A stretch of DNA of 64,000 nucleotides from Sordariomycetes sp. S80-01Y (taxonomy: Eukaryota; Ascomycota; Sordariomycetes), in assembly GCA_037042185.1 (NCBI GenBank), contig JAXQJY010000026.1, forward strand, positions 558,001-622,000, read 5' to 3'. The position numbers and the translations under genes are program-made. The notes beneath the pieces are model-generated. The model had not been told where the DNA came from. It did not search any database and saw only the letters and a list, made by a program, of their open reading frames with translations. Positions 40,480-52,574 of this stretch are shown here, piece after piece. Every line of letters begins with the position of its first letter. The first letter of the stretch is position 1.

Positions 40480-42116
40480 TGTGTGGTACAAGTGTTGAAG
40501 TGCAAAAGATGGTGTTGTTTGAAAAAGTCAGGATCGAAGGTGAAGTTTCCAATACACACTTTGAGAATCGATTGGGGGCATAATATCCCTTTAAGTCCGA
40601 GGCAGGAAATGATATAAACTCCCTGAGCACAATGCGAGGCTTCGGCCATTGCCACCAGAAGGACCAATGATGGAAGTTCGGGGCCCCATACTCCGACGTA
40701 TAAAGATATGCAGAGCGAGCTGAACAATGAGTGCCGACATTTCCGGCCGATCCCTCACCACTTGGCTCACAGGGCTGAAAGAAGCTCAAAGTTCTCGCAT
40801 GCGGATTTACCATGTGGCAGGGTGGCAGGAATGGGACGCTGCGCCCAGAGTAAGGGTAATTCAACCTGGCCGCAGCTTTGCATATTTTGTAGTGCTTACA
40901 CCATGGCTTGTGCGAGAGCCTAACGCCAGACGGGAATAAAGGACGTCTTGGCGAATTACCGTTCAGCACCTGGGGTAGGTCTCCATGCATTCTTGCTCTA
41001 CTGAGATATAAACAGATATCCTACATGAGATCTGAGGTGTAACTCATGGATACTACCCCGACACAAAACAGTCACTAAGACCTCTGTGTCTGAGCTGGGT
41101 GTAATCTCATACCGCAGGATGCACCACCTGCGGTTGCCGCCGTGGCGTCCTTTTGTTTCTAAACCACATCATTTAAGAGCAGGGCTCTGTGGCCTGTCGA
41201 TTGGCCTTTGATTGAGATGTTGCGTCAATGAAGCCCAGCCGGGTCCCCAAGTGCTCGGATAGCTAATTGCCGTGCCGCTGAGACGGCTCATACATGGGCC
41301 TCCAGCGGCGATCGCTAAACTCCTAAGAGCTATTCGTGTAGGATCCACTGGTCCGTCCAACAGAATGAGGTTTTGAGGCTGCACCTCGTTGGACTCACGG
41401 GATCTCTATCGACGGTGTCTCACGGGCAGATCAACGCTTAACCTGATTCGGTAATCCGCTCGCTCTAGATCAACCTATAGGGCTACGCGCTGCCTCGTCG
41501 ATCTGTTCGGAGCTCGGCCGTGCGCGTCTCTAGTTCAGCGCTAGGCAAGTCTGGGGTTCGGGGAAGGATGACAGGTGGATCGGGCGGCCGATTGCTTCAG
41601 CGCACAGAGTGGTCGAGATGAAGGCCGATATTATTCGCTCGCACTTTTCTCAGCCCTGTTGGCTCGGCGTGCCCTATATGGCTAGACTCGAATGTTTTAG
41701 GCGTTCCGATTGGAGGGACTTGATGTGGTCGACTTCTTCTCAGGCAATGCAAAAAGGGGCAAACCACATGGTGGACTACGACTCCACGTGAGGATGATAC
41801 CCGTGCTATGTACAGCAGCAGCATCACAACAAAGGCTCATCTCACAGAACGGTCAGCAGTAATTAGTTAGGTCCCGCAGCTGTCAGCACTGGGCCTTTTG
41901 TAGGCCCGAATTGAGATAGTGTCGGCGCGAGTGCTGGGTCTCGAGGCAGATTTTGGAGTATGTTGAGGCGGATGGATTTTTTAGCATGCAATTCGCATCA
42001 ACAGAGCGCTTGGAAATTTCTGTATAGATATGTCGAGCCCTCGGTTGAAGAATGAAGGCACAGGCTGATCTTTCAACCACTTCTTTACCCAGCTCTCTGC
42101 ACCGCTCATCGCCATC
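40480..42116. other. gene-free stretch
   Basis: About 1.6 kb without a supported gene. Long open frames through this region on the minus strand are out of frame with the GPI-protein exons and have low-complexity composition. The end nearest 42117 is the promoter of the S41-like gene. Confidence 0.4.
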
Positions 42117-44303
42117 ATGCGTTTGTTACTTTCTCTCCTGCTACCATCCATTGGGGCTGTAGTCTTGAAGCCCCGTCAAAACAACTCCTCCTCTTCATGC
42201 GAGGTCATCTATGATGCAGTCGCAGAAGCCGCCGAGTCTGGGACAAACCTCGGTCCTTTCCTCGGAAAGACCGCAGTAGGCTGTCTCCGAGAGATGCCAT
42301 ACGACTCCGACCTTGGCCAATCCTTCATAGAAGAGTTCACGAAGTATATGCAGTTCCAGTCGACGCTTGAACTGCTTGCCGATCCCCCCGAGACGTACAA
42401 ATCCGACGGTGTTGACCTCCTCGATGGTCTCAAGAAAATCGCCAAGGCAGACCATAAGAGCCAGTTCGATTTCGATTATGCACTAGGTTCTTTACTGAAC
42501 AGCGCACATGACGGCCACCTTTCAGCTGGGTTCTGCTCTCTTCAACCTTTCATCTTCCACATACGATCCAGTGGGTTGGTGTCTGTATCAAAGGATGGAA
42601 AGGACACGCCAGAGGTCTACTTCGTAGCGGATCTTGCCGCCCAGGAGAACGGTTGGGATATTTCTCCCGTTGCCAAAATCAACGGAGAGGACCTTGAGGA
42701 TTTCCTCAACAACTTTGCCCTAGAACTAGACAGCCAAGACCCCGACACCCGCTGGAACCGACTCTTTATGTCTCGGGCTGTTGGTGCCTCGGACGCGAAC
42801 CTCGAGAGCCCCGGCCGTCTTGCGTTCAATGGACACATATGGATCGACGATGGGGCTTTCGAATTTGAATTCCGCAATGGCTCATCTATCGAGCTTCCCA
42901 TTACTGCTTCCTTGGGTATGAACTCTTTCGAGTCCACAGGCGAAGCTCTGTTCGAAAGTCTCTGTCTGCCCGTCGCCGACAATGGCGGTAACGAGGGCAG
43001 CGGCAGTGGTGGTGGCGGTAGCAATAACGAGGAGAACGGCAACGGTGGAGATTCCCAAGTTCTACCACCTGCTGAGCAAGGTCCCTTGGGTTATCCCGAG
43101 GCTTGGATTCGCGATCCTTACAATCAGATGCTCGGCTTCGAACTCGATGACGATACAATGGTCATGCGCATCACGACATTTGGAGGACCCGAGACTTTGC
43201 CAGCAAATCAATCTGCCGTCTTCTCGCAGACTGCAACCGAAATCGTCGACCACGCCACAAGCACGGGTCGCTCCAAGATCATCATTGACGTCTCTTCGAA
43301 CTTGGGTGGAAACATCGTTCGGGGCTTTGATCTCTTCAAGCTCTTCTTCCCCGATGAGCTTCCTTACTCGGCCACTCGCTTCCGCCGACACGACGCCATG
43401 GACACCCTGGCGCAGGCGGGTCGCTATTCCAACTCATCCTTCGCAATCACCTTGCCATTCCTCTACCCAGCCCAAGTCACTCCCGATCAGGAGTCTGATT
43501 TCGGATCAGTTGATGATTTCTTGGGAGACAAGACTGAGAATGGTGTCGATGTATCCTCCCTCTTCGCCAACTTCAACTACTCTGCCCAGGCTTCGGAAGA
43601 TGGACCCATTCGCGGTTACGGCGTTTCCACGGACTTGCTCAACAAGACGATGCCGTTCAAGCCTGAAGATATTCTCATTGTTGGCGATGGAAACTGTGTC
43701 TCAACCTGCACCACATTCGTCAATCTCATGACGAATGTCGGCGGAGTTCGCAGCCTCGCCTTCGGTGGTCGTCCCAAGAAAGAGCCGATGCAGATCATGG
43801 GAGGAGTCAGGGGTGCGCAATCAGCACAATTCTCGCTCATTGAGACCTTTGTGAACACTGCCAACCAATTGTTCGAAGAGAATGGCGAGACCAGCGGTGG
43901 ACTCAACGAGACTTGGCCAATCCCCACCGCGAACTTCCCACTGCGACTCGGTAGCGGCAACATCAACCTTCGCAACGCTTACCAAGACGACAACAGCGAC
44001 TTGCCTTTGCAGTTCGAGTATCAGGCCGCCGACTGCAGACTTTTCTTCACATATGACAATGTCATGAACCCTGGCACCACCTGGTCCGCGGCCAAGGACG
44101 CGATCTGGGGCGATGCGGGATGCGTCGACGGTTCGACCGGAGGCCAAGGCTCGAAGGAAGACCGTGACAGTCAGTCTGACGGGAATGATGATGATGGAAA
44201 GAAGCCAAAGGGGGACAAGGATAATAGCGCCGCCGGCATGCGTCAAATGGGCGGGAATTTCCTGGCCCTAACGGTTTCGCTCGCCGTGGTGGCTCTCATG
44301 TAA
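42117..44303 (+). CDS. secreted S41-family (tail-specific protease/CPAF-like) protein, GPI-type C-terminus
   Basis: Intronless, 728 aa. Signal peptide at about 1-15 (LLLSLLLPSIGAV), then an N-terminal domain with a HDGHLSAGFC segment (around 127-140) typical of the S41 family. A Gly/Asn/Glu linker lies near 295-320. The protease core contains IIIDVSSNLGGNI and the likely nucleophile Ser529 in GNCVSTC. An Asp/Lys-rich segment (about 680-705) precedes a C-terminal hydrophobic stretch (FLALTVSLAVVALM), consistent with a GPI anchor. Fungal CPAF-like S41 proteins are largely uncharacterised. Several NxS/T sites support passage through the secretory pathway. Confidence 0.8.
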   Translation: MRLLLSLLLPSIGAVVLKPRQNNSSSSCEVIYDAVAEAAESGTNLGPFLGKTAVGCLREMPYDSDLGQSFIEEFTKYMQFQSTLELLADPPETYKSDGVDLLDGLKKIAKADHKSQFDFDYALGSLLNSAHDGHLSAGFCSLQPFIFHIRSSGLVSVSKDGKDTPEVYFVADLAAQENGWDISPVAKINGEDLEDFLNNFALELDSQDPDTRWNRLFMSRAVGASDANLESPGRLAFNGHIWIDDGAFEFEFRNGSSIELPITASLGMNSFESTGEALFESLCLPVADNGGNEGSGSGGGGSNNEENGNGGDSQVLPPAEQGPLGYPEAWIRDPYNQMLGFELDDDTMVMRITTFGGPETLPANQSAVFSQTATEIVDHATSTGRSKIIIDVSSNLGGNIVRGFDLFKLFFPDELPYSATRFRRHDAMDTLAQAGRYSNSSFAITLPFLYPAQVTPDQESDFGSVDDFLGDKTENGVDVSSLFANFNYSAQASEDGPIRGYGVSTDLLNKTMPFKPEDILIVGDGNCVSTCTTFVNLMTNVGGVRSLAFGGRPKKEPMQIMGGVRGAQSAQFSLIETFVNTANQLFEENGETSGGLNETWPIPTANFPLRLGSGNINLRNAYQDDNSDLPLQFEYQAADCRLFFTYDNVMNPGTTWSAAKDAIWGDAGCVDGSTGGQGSKEDRDSQSDGNDDDGKKPKGDKDNSAAGMRQMGGNFLALTVSLAVVALM

Positions 44304-45154
44304 GTCCACCGTTCGCTTCTTTTGGCTTCTCAGTCAAAATAAGGTGCTTCGGAGTGTTTATCATGTGTTATAATATATATTATCGTTTATTACTACCTTC
44401 CTAATACATATGGTCCGCCAATGTACAACGAGTTGTGCATTCCTACACTCCAGATATTGTAGAAGCTTGTTACAGCGACGTGGACTTTCCTAAATAGGCA
44501 CAAGCACAAGGTTGGTGAGCAGAAGATCTCAAAGTGGGCTGTTTAGTAATTTTCGGACGATCATCTTTCTGGCTCCGACAGGTCTGGCCCAATCTTTGGT
44601 TTCGATCGAGCGTGGCGTGTGGGTTCAAATTGCCACTTGACGAGGAAAACAACATCCGGTCTTGTCTCTCAAAGCCAATCTAACAAGCTGGCCACCAACA
44701 AACATTATGTACCGCCCTATTGCCGTAGAGATCCTTTGAGCCATCAATCTCAGTCAGCCTGCCCAGAATCTGAAACAGAAATAGCCCAGGCTGACTGGCG
44801 GCATCCAAGTGCCGGGTAGTTGAGGACGTGCGCGCTAAGCCCGGATTCTCGCCGAGTGAACGGGAACGTACACGGGGCATCCGTAAGATCTGACCCTATT
44901 TGCATTCCGCGCTAAAGCAAAGACGGCTGGTTGGCGCAGCGGTAGGGCTGCATTGCTGAGTCGCCCCAGGCACCAGGTTCCTGTGCTCCCTAGCCATGAC
45001 GATTATGGAGGTCAGTTAAAATGGATTATTCCCGTCCCGTCCATAGTGGTTCCCCTGAGCTCTGCTACATCTTTTTCCATCGAACCCAGCAAGCTGATAG
45101 CACATGCTTTCACACCCCACCATCTTACGGAGACGCAAGCCAGCTTAGAAACAA
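44304..45154. other. intergenic region containing a tRNA relic
   Basis: About 850 bp between the S41-like gene and the Zn2Cys6 regulator. Apart from the tRNA-like sequence at 44925-44996 I see no structure. A short plus-strand frame near 44953-45222 lacks support. Confidence 0.35.
44925..44996 (+). pseudogene. decayed tRNA, similar to elongator tRNA-Met
   Basis: The 72-nt length, the 5' part GGCTGGTTGGCGCAGCGG with an intact A-box, and an acceptor stem that still pairs (GGCTGG with CTAGCC, one G-T) followed by A all match a tRNA, and the 5' half resembles fungal elongator tRNA-Met as I remember it. The anticodon stem does not pair and the T-loop has TTCCTGT where TTCGANT is expected. I read it as a relic or tRNA-derived short element, not a working gene. 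Confidence 0.4.
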
Positions 45155-46685
45155 ATGGTTACCCGCGGCCGCAGAGTCAACCGTTGCGACACTTGTACGC
45201 GCCGCAAAGTCAAGTGTGGTGAGTTCTTTGTGGCTGGTGGTGCTTTGCGCCTCGGACTAAGACAGTCACAGATCAGGGAAGACCTGAATGTCAACGCTGC
45301 CAAAAGTCAGGACTACAGTGCGAGGGGTACTCGTTGAACCTCGTCATAGTCGGACCCAAAAATGGAGTTCCGTCAGCACATAATAACCCTGCGGGCTGGA
45401 ATCATGACGGCGGGAAGTCTGTAACACAGGGCGAGTCACAACAGAGGCTTATGCGATCAGAACCGAGGCCACAAATACGCTGCCTTCAAATGAAAGAAGA
45501 AGCTATCTTGACTACTCACCTCCTGACAAGGTTCACACCCTCCAGCGATGTGGAACCATCTGCGCCAGCGAGGCTGTTGCCTCTCCTCATCAGGATGAAT
45601 GGCTCTTATAGCGCCCAAGCACTTGCGGCAATCTATTTCGGCAAGATGAGGAATCAGTATCAGGTCTATCGAAAGGGCACACAGTTGTACGGAAAGGCCC
45701 TCGACCAACTCTGCAAAGCGATCAGTGATCCTTTAACTGCGCGGAGCAATGAGACCTTGACCAGTGTGCTCTGCTTGTGCGTGTACGAACACATAGTCCT
45801 CTCCGAAACGACGGCGTGGCTCAAGCACTATCAGGGGCTAGGGCGGCTTGTTGAGTACAGAGGACCGGAGCGTCAGCAGACAGAGCTTGAAGAACGCATG
45901 TTCAGGATGTGCCGCTTCATGATCGTAAGTCCAGGCTTAAGTATCCGTCAACAGACATGTTTCTAACACTTTAATAGATCGTCGCAGCCGGCGTCACAAA
46001 ATCTCATTGTTTCCTCGCGCAAGAGCGATGGAAGTCTGCCCGAGCCCAACCAGCGGACACGTACGACGAGTCAATCGATCGACTGTACGATACGATGGCG
46101 GAAGTTCCAGGTCTCTTCCACGACATGGATCAGCTCGACTACGCGGCGGCTAAAACGTCCGTATCTAAGTCTTACATTGCTCTCCGAGATCGAGCAGCCC
46201 GTTTATTACAAGAGCTATGCGACTGGCCAAGCACTGTGCTGGACGACCGTGACCAAGCTGCTGGTCTTCCTCCCAAGACGCAGGCAGTGGCCGCAGCACT
46301 CGCGAAATGCTACGCGAGTATACTGAGCCTGGCGACAGCAACAGATTACTTTGATCTACCACTGAAGACTCCGCCAAACCTTAGGCCCGGAGGGGAGGAG
46401 CCAGAGGAGTTGGCGCTTCAGAAGTCACACAAAACTGCCGTGCGCAGGTTACTGGCCTGCGAGATATGTCACATTGGGACTGCGACGTTGAGGGGTAAGC
46501 AATGCACGTCAACAGCCTTCTTCTTTATATTCTCCCTGCAAGTAGCGCATGCCCATCTCGATCCGCAAACGCCTGAGGGAACGCGGCTCGAAGGGCTTTT
46601 GGATTTTGTCGTCGCAGACAAGCATGGGTTCGAGAGTGGCAGGACACGGAAATGGGCAGCAGTCTTCAACTCGCCACCCGTTTGA
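45155..46685 (+). CDS. Zn2Cys6 transcription factor
   Basis: Exons 45155-45218, 45272-45924 and 45978-46685; 474 aa. The first intron (53 nt) splits the zinc cluster: RCDTCTRRKVKC joins DQGRPECQRCQKSGLQC, giving cysteines 11, 14, 21, 28, 31 and 38 with ideal spacing. The second (53 nt, GTAAGT...TAG) joins FMI to IVAAGVTK. The C-terminal part is helical (fungal_trans_2-like), with the pattern LCLCVYEHI common in regulators of secondary metabolism and sugar use. The nearest genes are the DUF1365 protein (convergent) and the S41 protein. No target can be inferred with confidence. Confidence 0.85.
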
Positions 46686-47077
46686 TAATATGACCTACCA
46701 CTTCCCACTTGGAAGGCCTGGGCTCGGGATTTCCAGACAATTCGATCGGTCAATCCCAAGAAAGGCCGTGGCCATACAGAGCCGCTCAAACCCGTACTTC
46801 GATTCGGACCTAGCATCATCAGAAGAGCAAGAACCGGACATCGGGATGTCATATTCACTCATTCTGGGAGAATGACAGCTTGGCGCAGAGCGGTACAAAG
46901 TCTGAGCATTTGGCTTGTCTTTGTATCCTTGAACCCGGGGCGCCTGAATCGGACGCTCTATCTGACGACTTTCGAGGTGATTACCGTATCACCATGGTCA
47001 CTAAGAGCTCCGTAGATTCCGACACATACAATTATATGAAGAAGCAGTAGCAAGTGTAAGAAATGCCATTATGGCTG
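46686..47077. other. convergent intergenic region
   Basis: 392 bp between the 3' ends of the regulator and the DUF1365 gene. No coding or repeat feature is supported. Confidence 0.35.
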
Positions 47078-49113
47078 CTATAGAAGCATCTTCAAGCATG
47101 CCCACACATTGATGCTTATCAGCATGACGGTAGCCACCATTTCTCCGCGTAGCGAATTGGCATAGCTGGAGTAGACAGCCAACAAGGTTACAAGTCCCTT
47201 TGCCCACGCTTCGTATATTCTCAACACACCATCATGACTAACGCCGAGAAGCTCCGGATGCGCACCGTTGGCAAGCACCACGCCACCAAACCTCTCGCCA
47301 AGGTATATACGAATAGCGCTCCGTCGATAATCTCTTTGCTCACTTTCGTTGCAATTTTGCAAGACCCAACAGTCCGCGACCGATAGTCCGGCAAAATTCT
47401 GGTATGGCTTGTTTTGCTCGTAGTTTTTGGGTTCGGGGGGACACCGAAGCTTCTCCAACAGTCGCCAACGCCAGTCGGGAGGCGATATCGTCACCTGGTC
47501 GAAGACATGAAATAGCGATGCGAACTCTTCGGGAGCGGAGCACCACGTCGTTCTTGTGCGCTCGTCGTCCAGCAGTTCCCCTTCTAGAGCACGGTAGGGC
47601 GTCTGGTAGTGTGCGAACCGCGAGTAGAAAGTTGGCGTGTTGACTTGGAATGTAATTTCTTGGGTCTTCTCCGGAATTGAGCCACCAGAGAAGTTTCTCC
47701 CCTGAAAGAATCGGACTCTTGGGCTGTGTTCACCTGGCGTGACATATCGGACTGTTGCTATCGATGATTGCCCTTCAACAGCTCGTTGCAATATGCGCAC
47801 AAAGTATCTCTCCATGGTCCTGAACAGCTGTCAGCTTTGTACACTCTTCATGATTGAAGTCTTACTTTTCGACCGTCCGAGCATGCTTAGCAGTGACCGT
47901 TTTGAGAGGCTCAACTCTCGTTCCGACTTTGATCTTCTCATGGTTGAACAGGGAGATCCGATAAGCATTCGACAAGATGCGCCAGACCACCCCAGCCGGC
48001 GTGCAGACAAGCCACCATCTCCATGTCCAGGCAATCCGTGCGCTGAGAGAAGATGAGGGTATTTCCAGGGGTACACCGTCTGGAGTAACAGTCGTCACCA
48101 TCAATGTCTTTTTGCCGTAGGTCGACGTGATCATCAGATGGATGGATCCGTTTTTGCTTGCACAGGGGTCCGACGTGTCCAAGACAAAGCCGGTATCTTC
48201 CGAAGGCATGAAAGGGGACACTTGTAGGTCTTTGTTGCAGTCCGCTCGAAAACAAAACGGACCCTTATTGTCCGGCTTTTCCCTGCAGTTGCGCCTGAGC
48301 CAAAGTCTTCGCTCGCCGTAGGAGGTGTCGAGCTGCATGACGACCGCATCCAACCTTTTGTCCGCATCGTACAGATACCAATACGAGAGAGGGTTATTTG
48401 AAAGACCGAAAACGGTTGGCGATGTTAAGAAATAAGCGTACGACCACTGCGCTGGATCTTCTCCCTGCGTCAACGTCAGTCCATGCGTCGTCAGAATTGA
48501 TTTCGTCTTTACCTGCTCTACTATGTACTCTTTGAGCTTTTGGGAGAGCGTCAGGTGTATACCTCCTCTGATGAGCTGATCTTGAGGTCTGATACTGAAC
48601 ACTGACCACCAGGATGGAGAGTCAATGGATATCAGAGGCGCGTAGTCTGCATGCAGTCCAATTGGTACGCCTATGTAAAGGTATTTGTGCTGGAAGTCAT
48701 CCTTGAAAGCTTTTCTGCGAATGTGTCGCAAGGTGCAAGGAAACATCATCGGCTTGCCGTGGAGGTCATCGCCGTTGAAGGGTGCATCTGCGTCGGCGAT
48801 GTAACTGGGTATTGTAAGTTGCAGCACTCGTTCTAGGAACTCTCACGTACTCTGATGAGTTACATTTCGATTCCAACGCTTCCCTCTCTCTCAAATTTTG
48901 TGAGTGGTCGGAGTACTCGATAATGGTCTCGATGTATGCAACCAGAGTGAAGGCCAGTGAGGCAACGACGTATGCTGCAAGACCATATTGACCCCAGCGG
49001 ATGAAGATGGATATTAATATTGTCTCAGCCAATGCGAGTGTTGGTGAACCCCCATGCCAGAGCCGAATGGCTGCGGACAGGAGGAGAAAAGGGACGCTCG
49101 TCGCTGGTATCAT
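47078..49113 (-). CDS. DUF1365 family membrane protein
   Basis: Exons 48851-49113, 47866-48804 and 47078-47819; 647 aa. Two 46-nt introns (GTACGT...CAG and GTAAGA...CAG) restore frame: NSSD joins YIADAD, and TVEK joins TMERYFV. The start at 49113 (MIPATSV) is the first in-frame ATG after an upstream stop. The N-terminus has two TM segments. The DUF1365 core shows MMFPCTLRHIRRKAF, KYLYIGVPIGL, WWSVFSIRPQDQLIRGG, YAYFLTSPTVFG and NPLSYWYLYDAD. The C-terminal end has another hydrophobic region. DUF1365 proteins are unsolved; in bacteria they sit with FAD-dependent oxidoreductases and cyclopropane-fatty-acid synthases, hinting at lipid modification. Confidence 0.8.
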
Positions 49114-50350
49114 AAAGACGTGTTGAGCAATGTAAGGTTTCAAAGACTGAATTGAGCGAGATTTCAGAATAGCTTCGAGTCTCGGCTGCAGTTGAACAAG
49201 GCAAGAATTGGGTGTTCATTTGCACGTATTCTAGGTTCGTCTTGGGCTGTGCCAGTCAGTTGGTGCGGGCCACCACTATTGCCGACCAAAGGATTGGCGG
49301 CTTAAATCGGCCGGTTCCGATCATGGTGATAGGTGACCGATCGTGCCGTCTTTGACCAAACGAGTGATGAAAATATCCACAGTTCTGCGTGCCTAGCCAG
49401 GATAACGAGACACGGACCCTGTTTTTGCGAACCCCCGATTCCAGAAAGTTGTTAATTGTTCAGTAGCGAAAGGCTGTGTATGCTTAACATCTTTCACGAT
49501 AAATATCTCAGTACGAGTACGCGCTTCGTGTTGCCGAATATCGAAGGATTCGCACTACGATACGCTAGCTTGTTTCTAGTGCGAGCAGAGATGGTCAATC
49601 AAGAAGCCCAGGCAAATTATTGGCAGCTGTCTTAGCTCCCGAGACGCGTTAGGCTGCGGGATCTTCTGGCATGTCGTATTGCATAGCGAACTATCTATGA
49701 GAAACGCCGCCAACTTTGGACGCGGAAACAAGACAGAGGTTTCTGCAATCTTCTAACCAGACTCTTGTGCTGAGCATATTACTTATCAAAGGCCATAGGC
49801 AGTGGTACGAATAGAAGAAGACAAGGATGCAGAATGCCATAACAGCTAGTATTATGGATCGCGTAGATACACTACGTTCGACATCAGCTACCGACTCTCA
49901 GGTCGGCGACTAGGTGGATTCAACGCTTCCGTAGCGCACTTTTCGTACAGACGACTACCACTATCAATCCTGATGCCTAAGATCTATTCCTGCACCTTCT
50001 AAGGGCCTGACATGTGATTCCCCATGAGTTCCCCTGAGCTTAGATGTCGGATGTCGGCCACTAGCCGGCTAAGGCAGTTGTGGCAGGATCACAGCCATCC
50101 CACGTTAGTCCTGCCGAGTTTGTCCGCTCGCACGGGTCACCGCAATCCATATTTTGCGACGGGCGATTGAATTTCAAAGGGTTCTGCATGCTTGGCAAGT
50201 AACAATGGGGTTGTGAAGTCTCCATCATGTCCCACGCAGGTAGTTTGATTGCCGCAAGTGCCGACCTGACTCTCGGAAATCTTACGCTGCACAACCTCAG
50301 ACCACCCATACCTTCTTTCATGTCCTCGCCTTGGAATAAAATCGATCATC
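49114..50350. other. divergent intergenic region
   Basis: 1.2 kb between the DUF1365 gene and the second BVMO gene, which are head-to-head. A frame ending near 49225 on the minus strand has no family features and is not joined to the DUF1365 gene. Nothing else is recognised. Confidence 0.35.
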
Positions 50351-52252
50351 ATGGGCTGCAAAAGTCGCGTGTTGTACAACGATGTTGTAATAATTGGCGC
50401 TGGATTCTCGGGCATCAATATGGCCTGCCAGCTTCAACGACAGCTGGGTGTCACAGACTACGTTATCTACGATAGAGCAGAGGGAATGGGAGGGGCATGG
50501 CAAGCAAATCAATGTCGGCGTTCTTCCTCGTATTCAGTTCAGACATAAGCTTACTATTGTAGATCCTGGGTGTGCTGTCGACATCCCAGGGGCACTATAT
50601 TCACTGTCCTGGTTTCCCAACCCACAGTTCAACAAGGTCTATCCATCGCAGTTCGAAATTTTGACCTACATACATCGAGTGGCAACGACATATGGGGTGG
50701 ATAAACATGTCCGTCTCGGAACAGTATGGACGGGAGCTTCCTGGAACGAACTGGACAGCCTATGGCACGTCAATCTTATGGATCAAAGCGGGACACGATA
50801 TACGCACAAAGCGAGGATTCTGGTATCCGCTGTCGGCGCCTACAGCAATCCAAAAGCTACCAAGATCCCGAATGCAGAGATTTTCGAAGGGAAGATCGCG
50901 CATACAACTCAATGGGACAGAAGCTATGACCTACGCGGTCAGAACGTGGTCGTGGTCGGCAATGGATGTGAGTGCGAGTCGACGACGGTCCCAAGAAGGT
51001 CTTCTAACGCTTCAACATAGGCTCCGCAGCACAAGTTGTCCCTGCCATTGCACAGAATGCGAAGAGTGTCACGCAGCTCATTAGGGTATGTTTGGCTTAC
51101 ACTGAAGGACTGCGGATTCAGCTGATTCCCTAGCGTCCGCAACATCACATCCCAATGCCGTTCCCGAACTTCGATATCCCTCCTTTCTTTCATAATATAT
51201 TATCATGGGCGCCTATCATACTCATGGCTGTTCGGTGGGTCATATTTTGGATGCTCGACTCAGCCCTGGCGCAGTTTTACGACCACGGTGATGGAACTCG
51301 TGTCCGGATCCAGCTAGCGAAGAAAAGCGGCGATTATGTGCGCAGTATTGCGCCAGGTACTTTCCCAAAGTCTGTTGCGTGGTCTTTGCAGACTGACTGA
51401 TAATTGTTCAGTTCATCTCGTTTCTTTGCTGAGTCCAGAGTACGACTTAGGATGTCGAGTACGACCCCCATCTAGCGACGAGACATAGACCGAGCTAACC
51501 ACTCACAGAGAAGGATAGTGGATAATGGGTATATAAAAAGCCTACATCGAGACAACGTGAGCTTGGCTCGAGACTCAGTTGCGTCTGTAGGACCAAGGGA
51601 GGTGGTCACAACTTCGGGCGCGAGGTATCCCGCAGACTTCATTGTCAGTCAAGAACCCGCTCTGATACGAGCTCAGGCTGATACATTCACAGATCCTCGC
51701 GACAGGCTTTGAGTTTTCTCAGTGGCAGGGAGACAGAGTCACCGGGCGTGGCGGCGTCACGCTTCAAGACCATTGGGATCGTGTGGGTGGAACAGCTGCA
51801 TACAAGACAATCACGGTCAATCAATTCCCGAATTTCTTCTACATTCTTGGACCGAATTCAGGAAGTGGACACACGTCTGTGTTGTACTCGATGGAGTGGT
51901 AAGATCAGTCAAATCTGAGGATATCTCGCGCTGACAATTCCTCAAGTGGTGTCAACTTGGTCATCAGACTCGCGGGCCCAGTATTGAAACGCATGTCAAA
52001 TACGGTCGAGGTAGATGCAAATGCCGAAACGCAATGGTGCAACGATGTCCAAGGGGCGTTGGGGCGGACTGTGCTAGCTGGATCGTGCGCAAACGTGGGT
52101 TTCCCTCATAAAGCAACTGCTATCCGCTGACATGATTCTAGCAATTTTCGGACCCTAAGACCGGGTGGAATTTCTTCTCATATCCGTATAGCTCTTTCAG
52201 GCTGTGGAGAGAGTCACGGTTCCCCGACATGAGCCACTGGGTCTATACCTAA
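50351..52252 (+). CDS. Baeyer-Villiger / flavin monooxygenase, nine exons
   Basis: Exons 50351-50513, 50563-50967, 51021-51085, 51134-51356, 51412-51458, 51509-51643, 51693-51898, 51947-52094 and 52142-52252; 500 aa. The eight introns are 47-55 nt. FAD motif GAGFSG (16-21), GGAWQANQYPGCAVDIP across the first junction, BVMO fingerprint FEGKIAHTTQWD (162-173) with the conserved His, NADPH motif GNGCSA (187-192), and the C-terminal ILATGFE, HW, PNFFYILGPNSGSGHTS and TGWNFFSYP. The first donor (GTCGGC) is weak. The high intron density contrasts with the intronless EthA-type gene at 127-1587. A tandem gene at 52575 follows. Substrate unknown; possibly secondary metabolism. Confidence 0.85.
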
Positions 52253-52574
52253 CCGTTGGCTCGGGAGAGCCACAAGTAGCTAGCGAGGAAAGGCACAAAC
52301 ATGAACACTGAATAGATCACGGAACCTTCTTCAGCAACACAAGAGGACATATATCAACTTTGGTCGAAAGTGCGGACGTGGTAGGGATCGTATCCACCAA
52401 TCGTGACTCAGCGCGCTTTCGCGCCCTAGTAATGACAGATTCGTCTGGAGGCTCCTCCCGAGTTCGCTCACACCTCATATTTACTCTTACTCTGCATCCA
52501 AAAAACTCTCCATTGAAGCTTAACAGGCTATCTTGTACTTGATCTGTACTGCTCTATCACCCAAGCAAGCAAGG
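52253..52574. other. short spacer before the racemase-like gene
   Basis: 322 bp between same-strand genes. No coding feature. An AT-rich segment near 52480-52560 probably is the promoter/leader. Confidence 0.35.

Noticed and set aside
39788-40990. 400-codon minus-strand open frame across the GPI-protein gene
   Set aside because: It runs through the gene in a different frame, ignores the supported intron, and is low-complexity Ala/Thr/Pro/Ser sequence with no family motif.
49025-49225. Extra N-terminal exon for the DUF1365 gene
   Set aside because: Frame differs from the gene and no intron joins them convincingly; the ATG at 49113 suffices.
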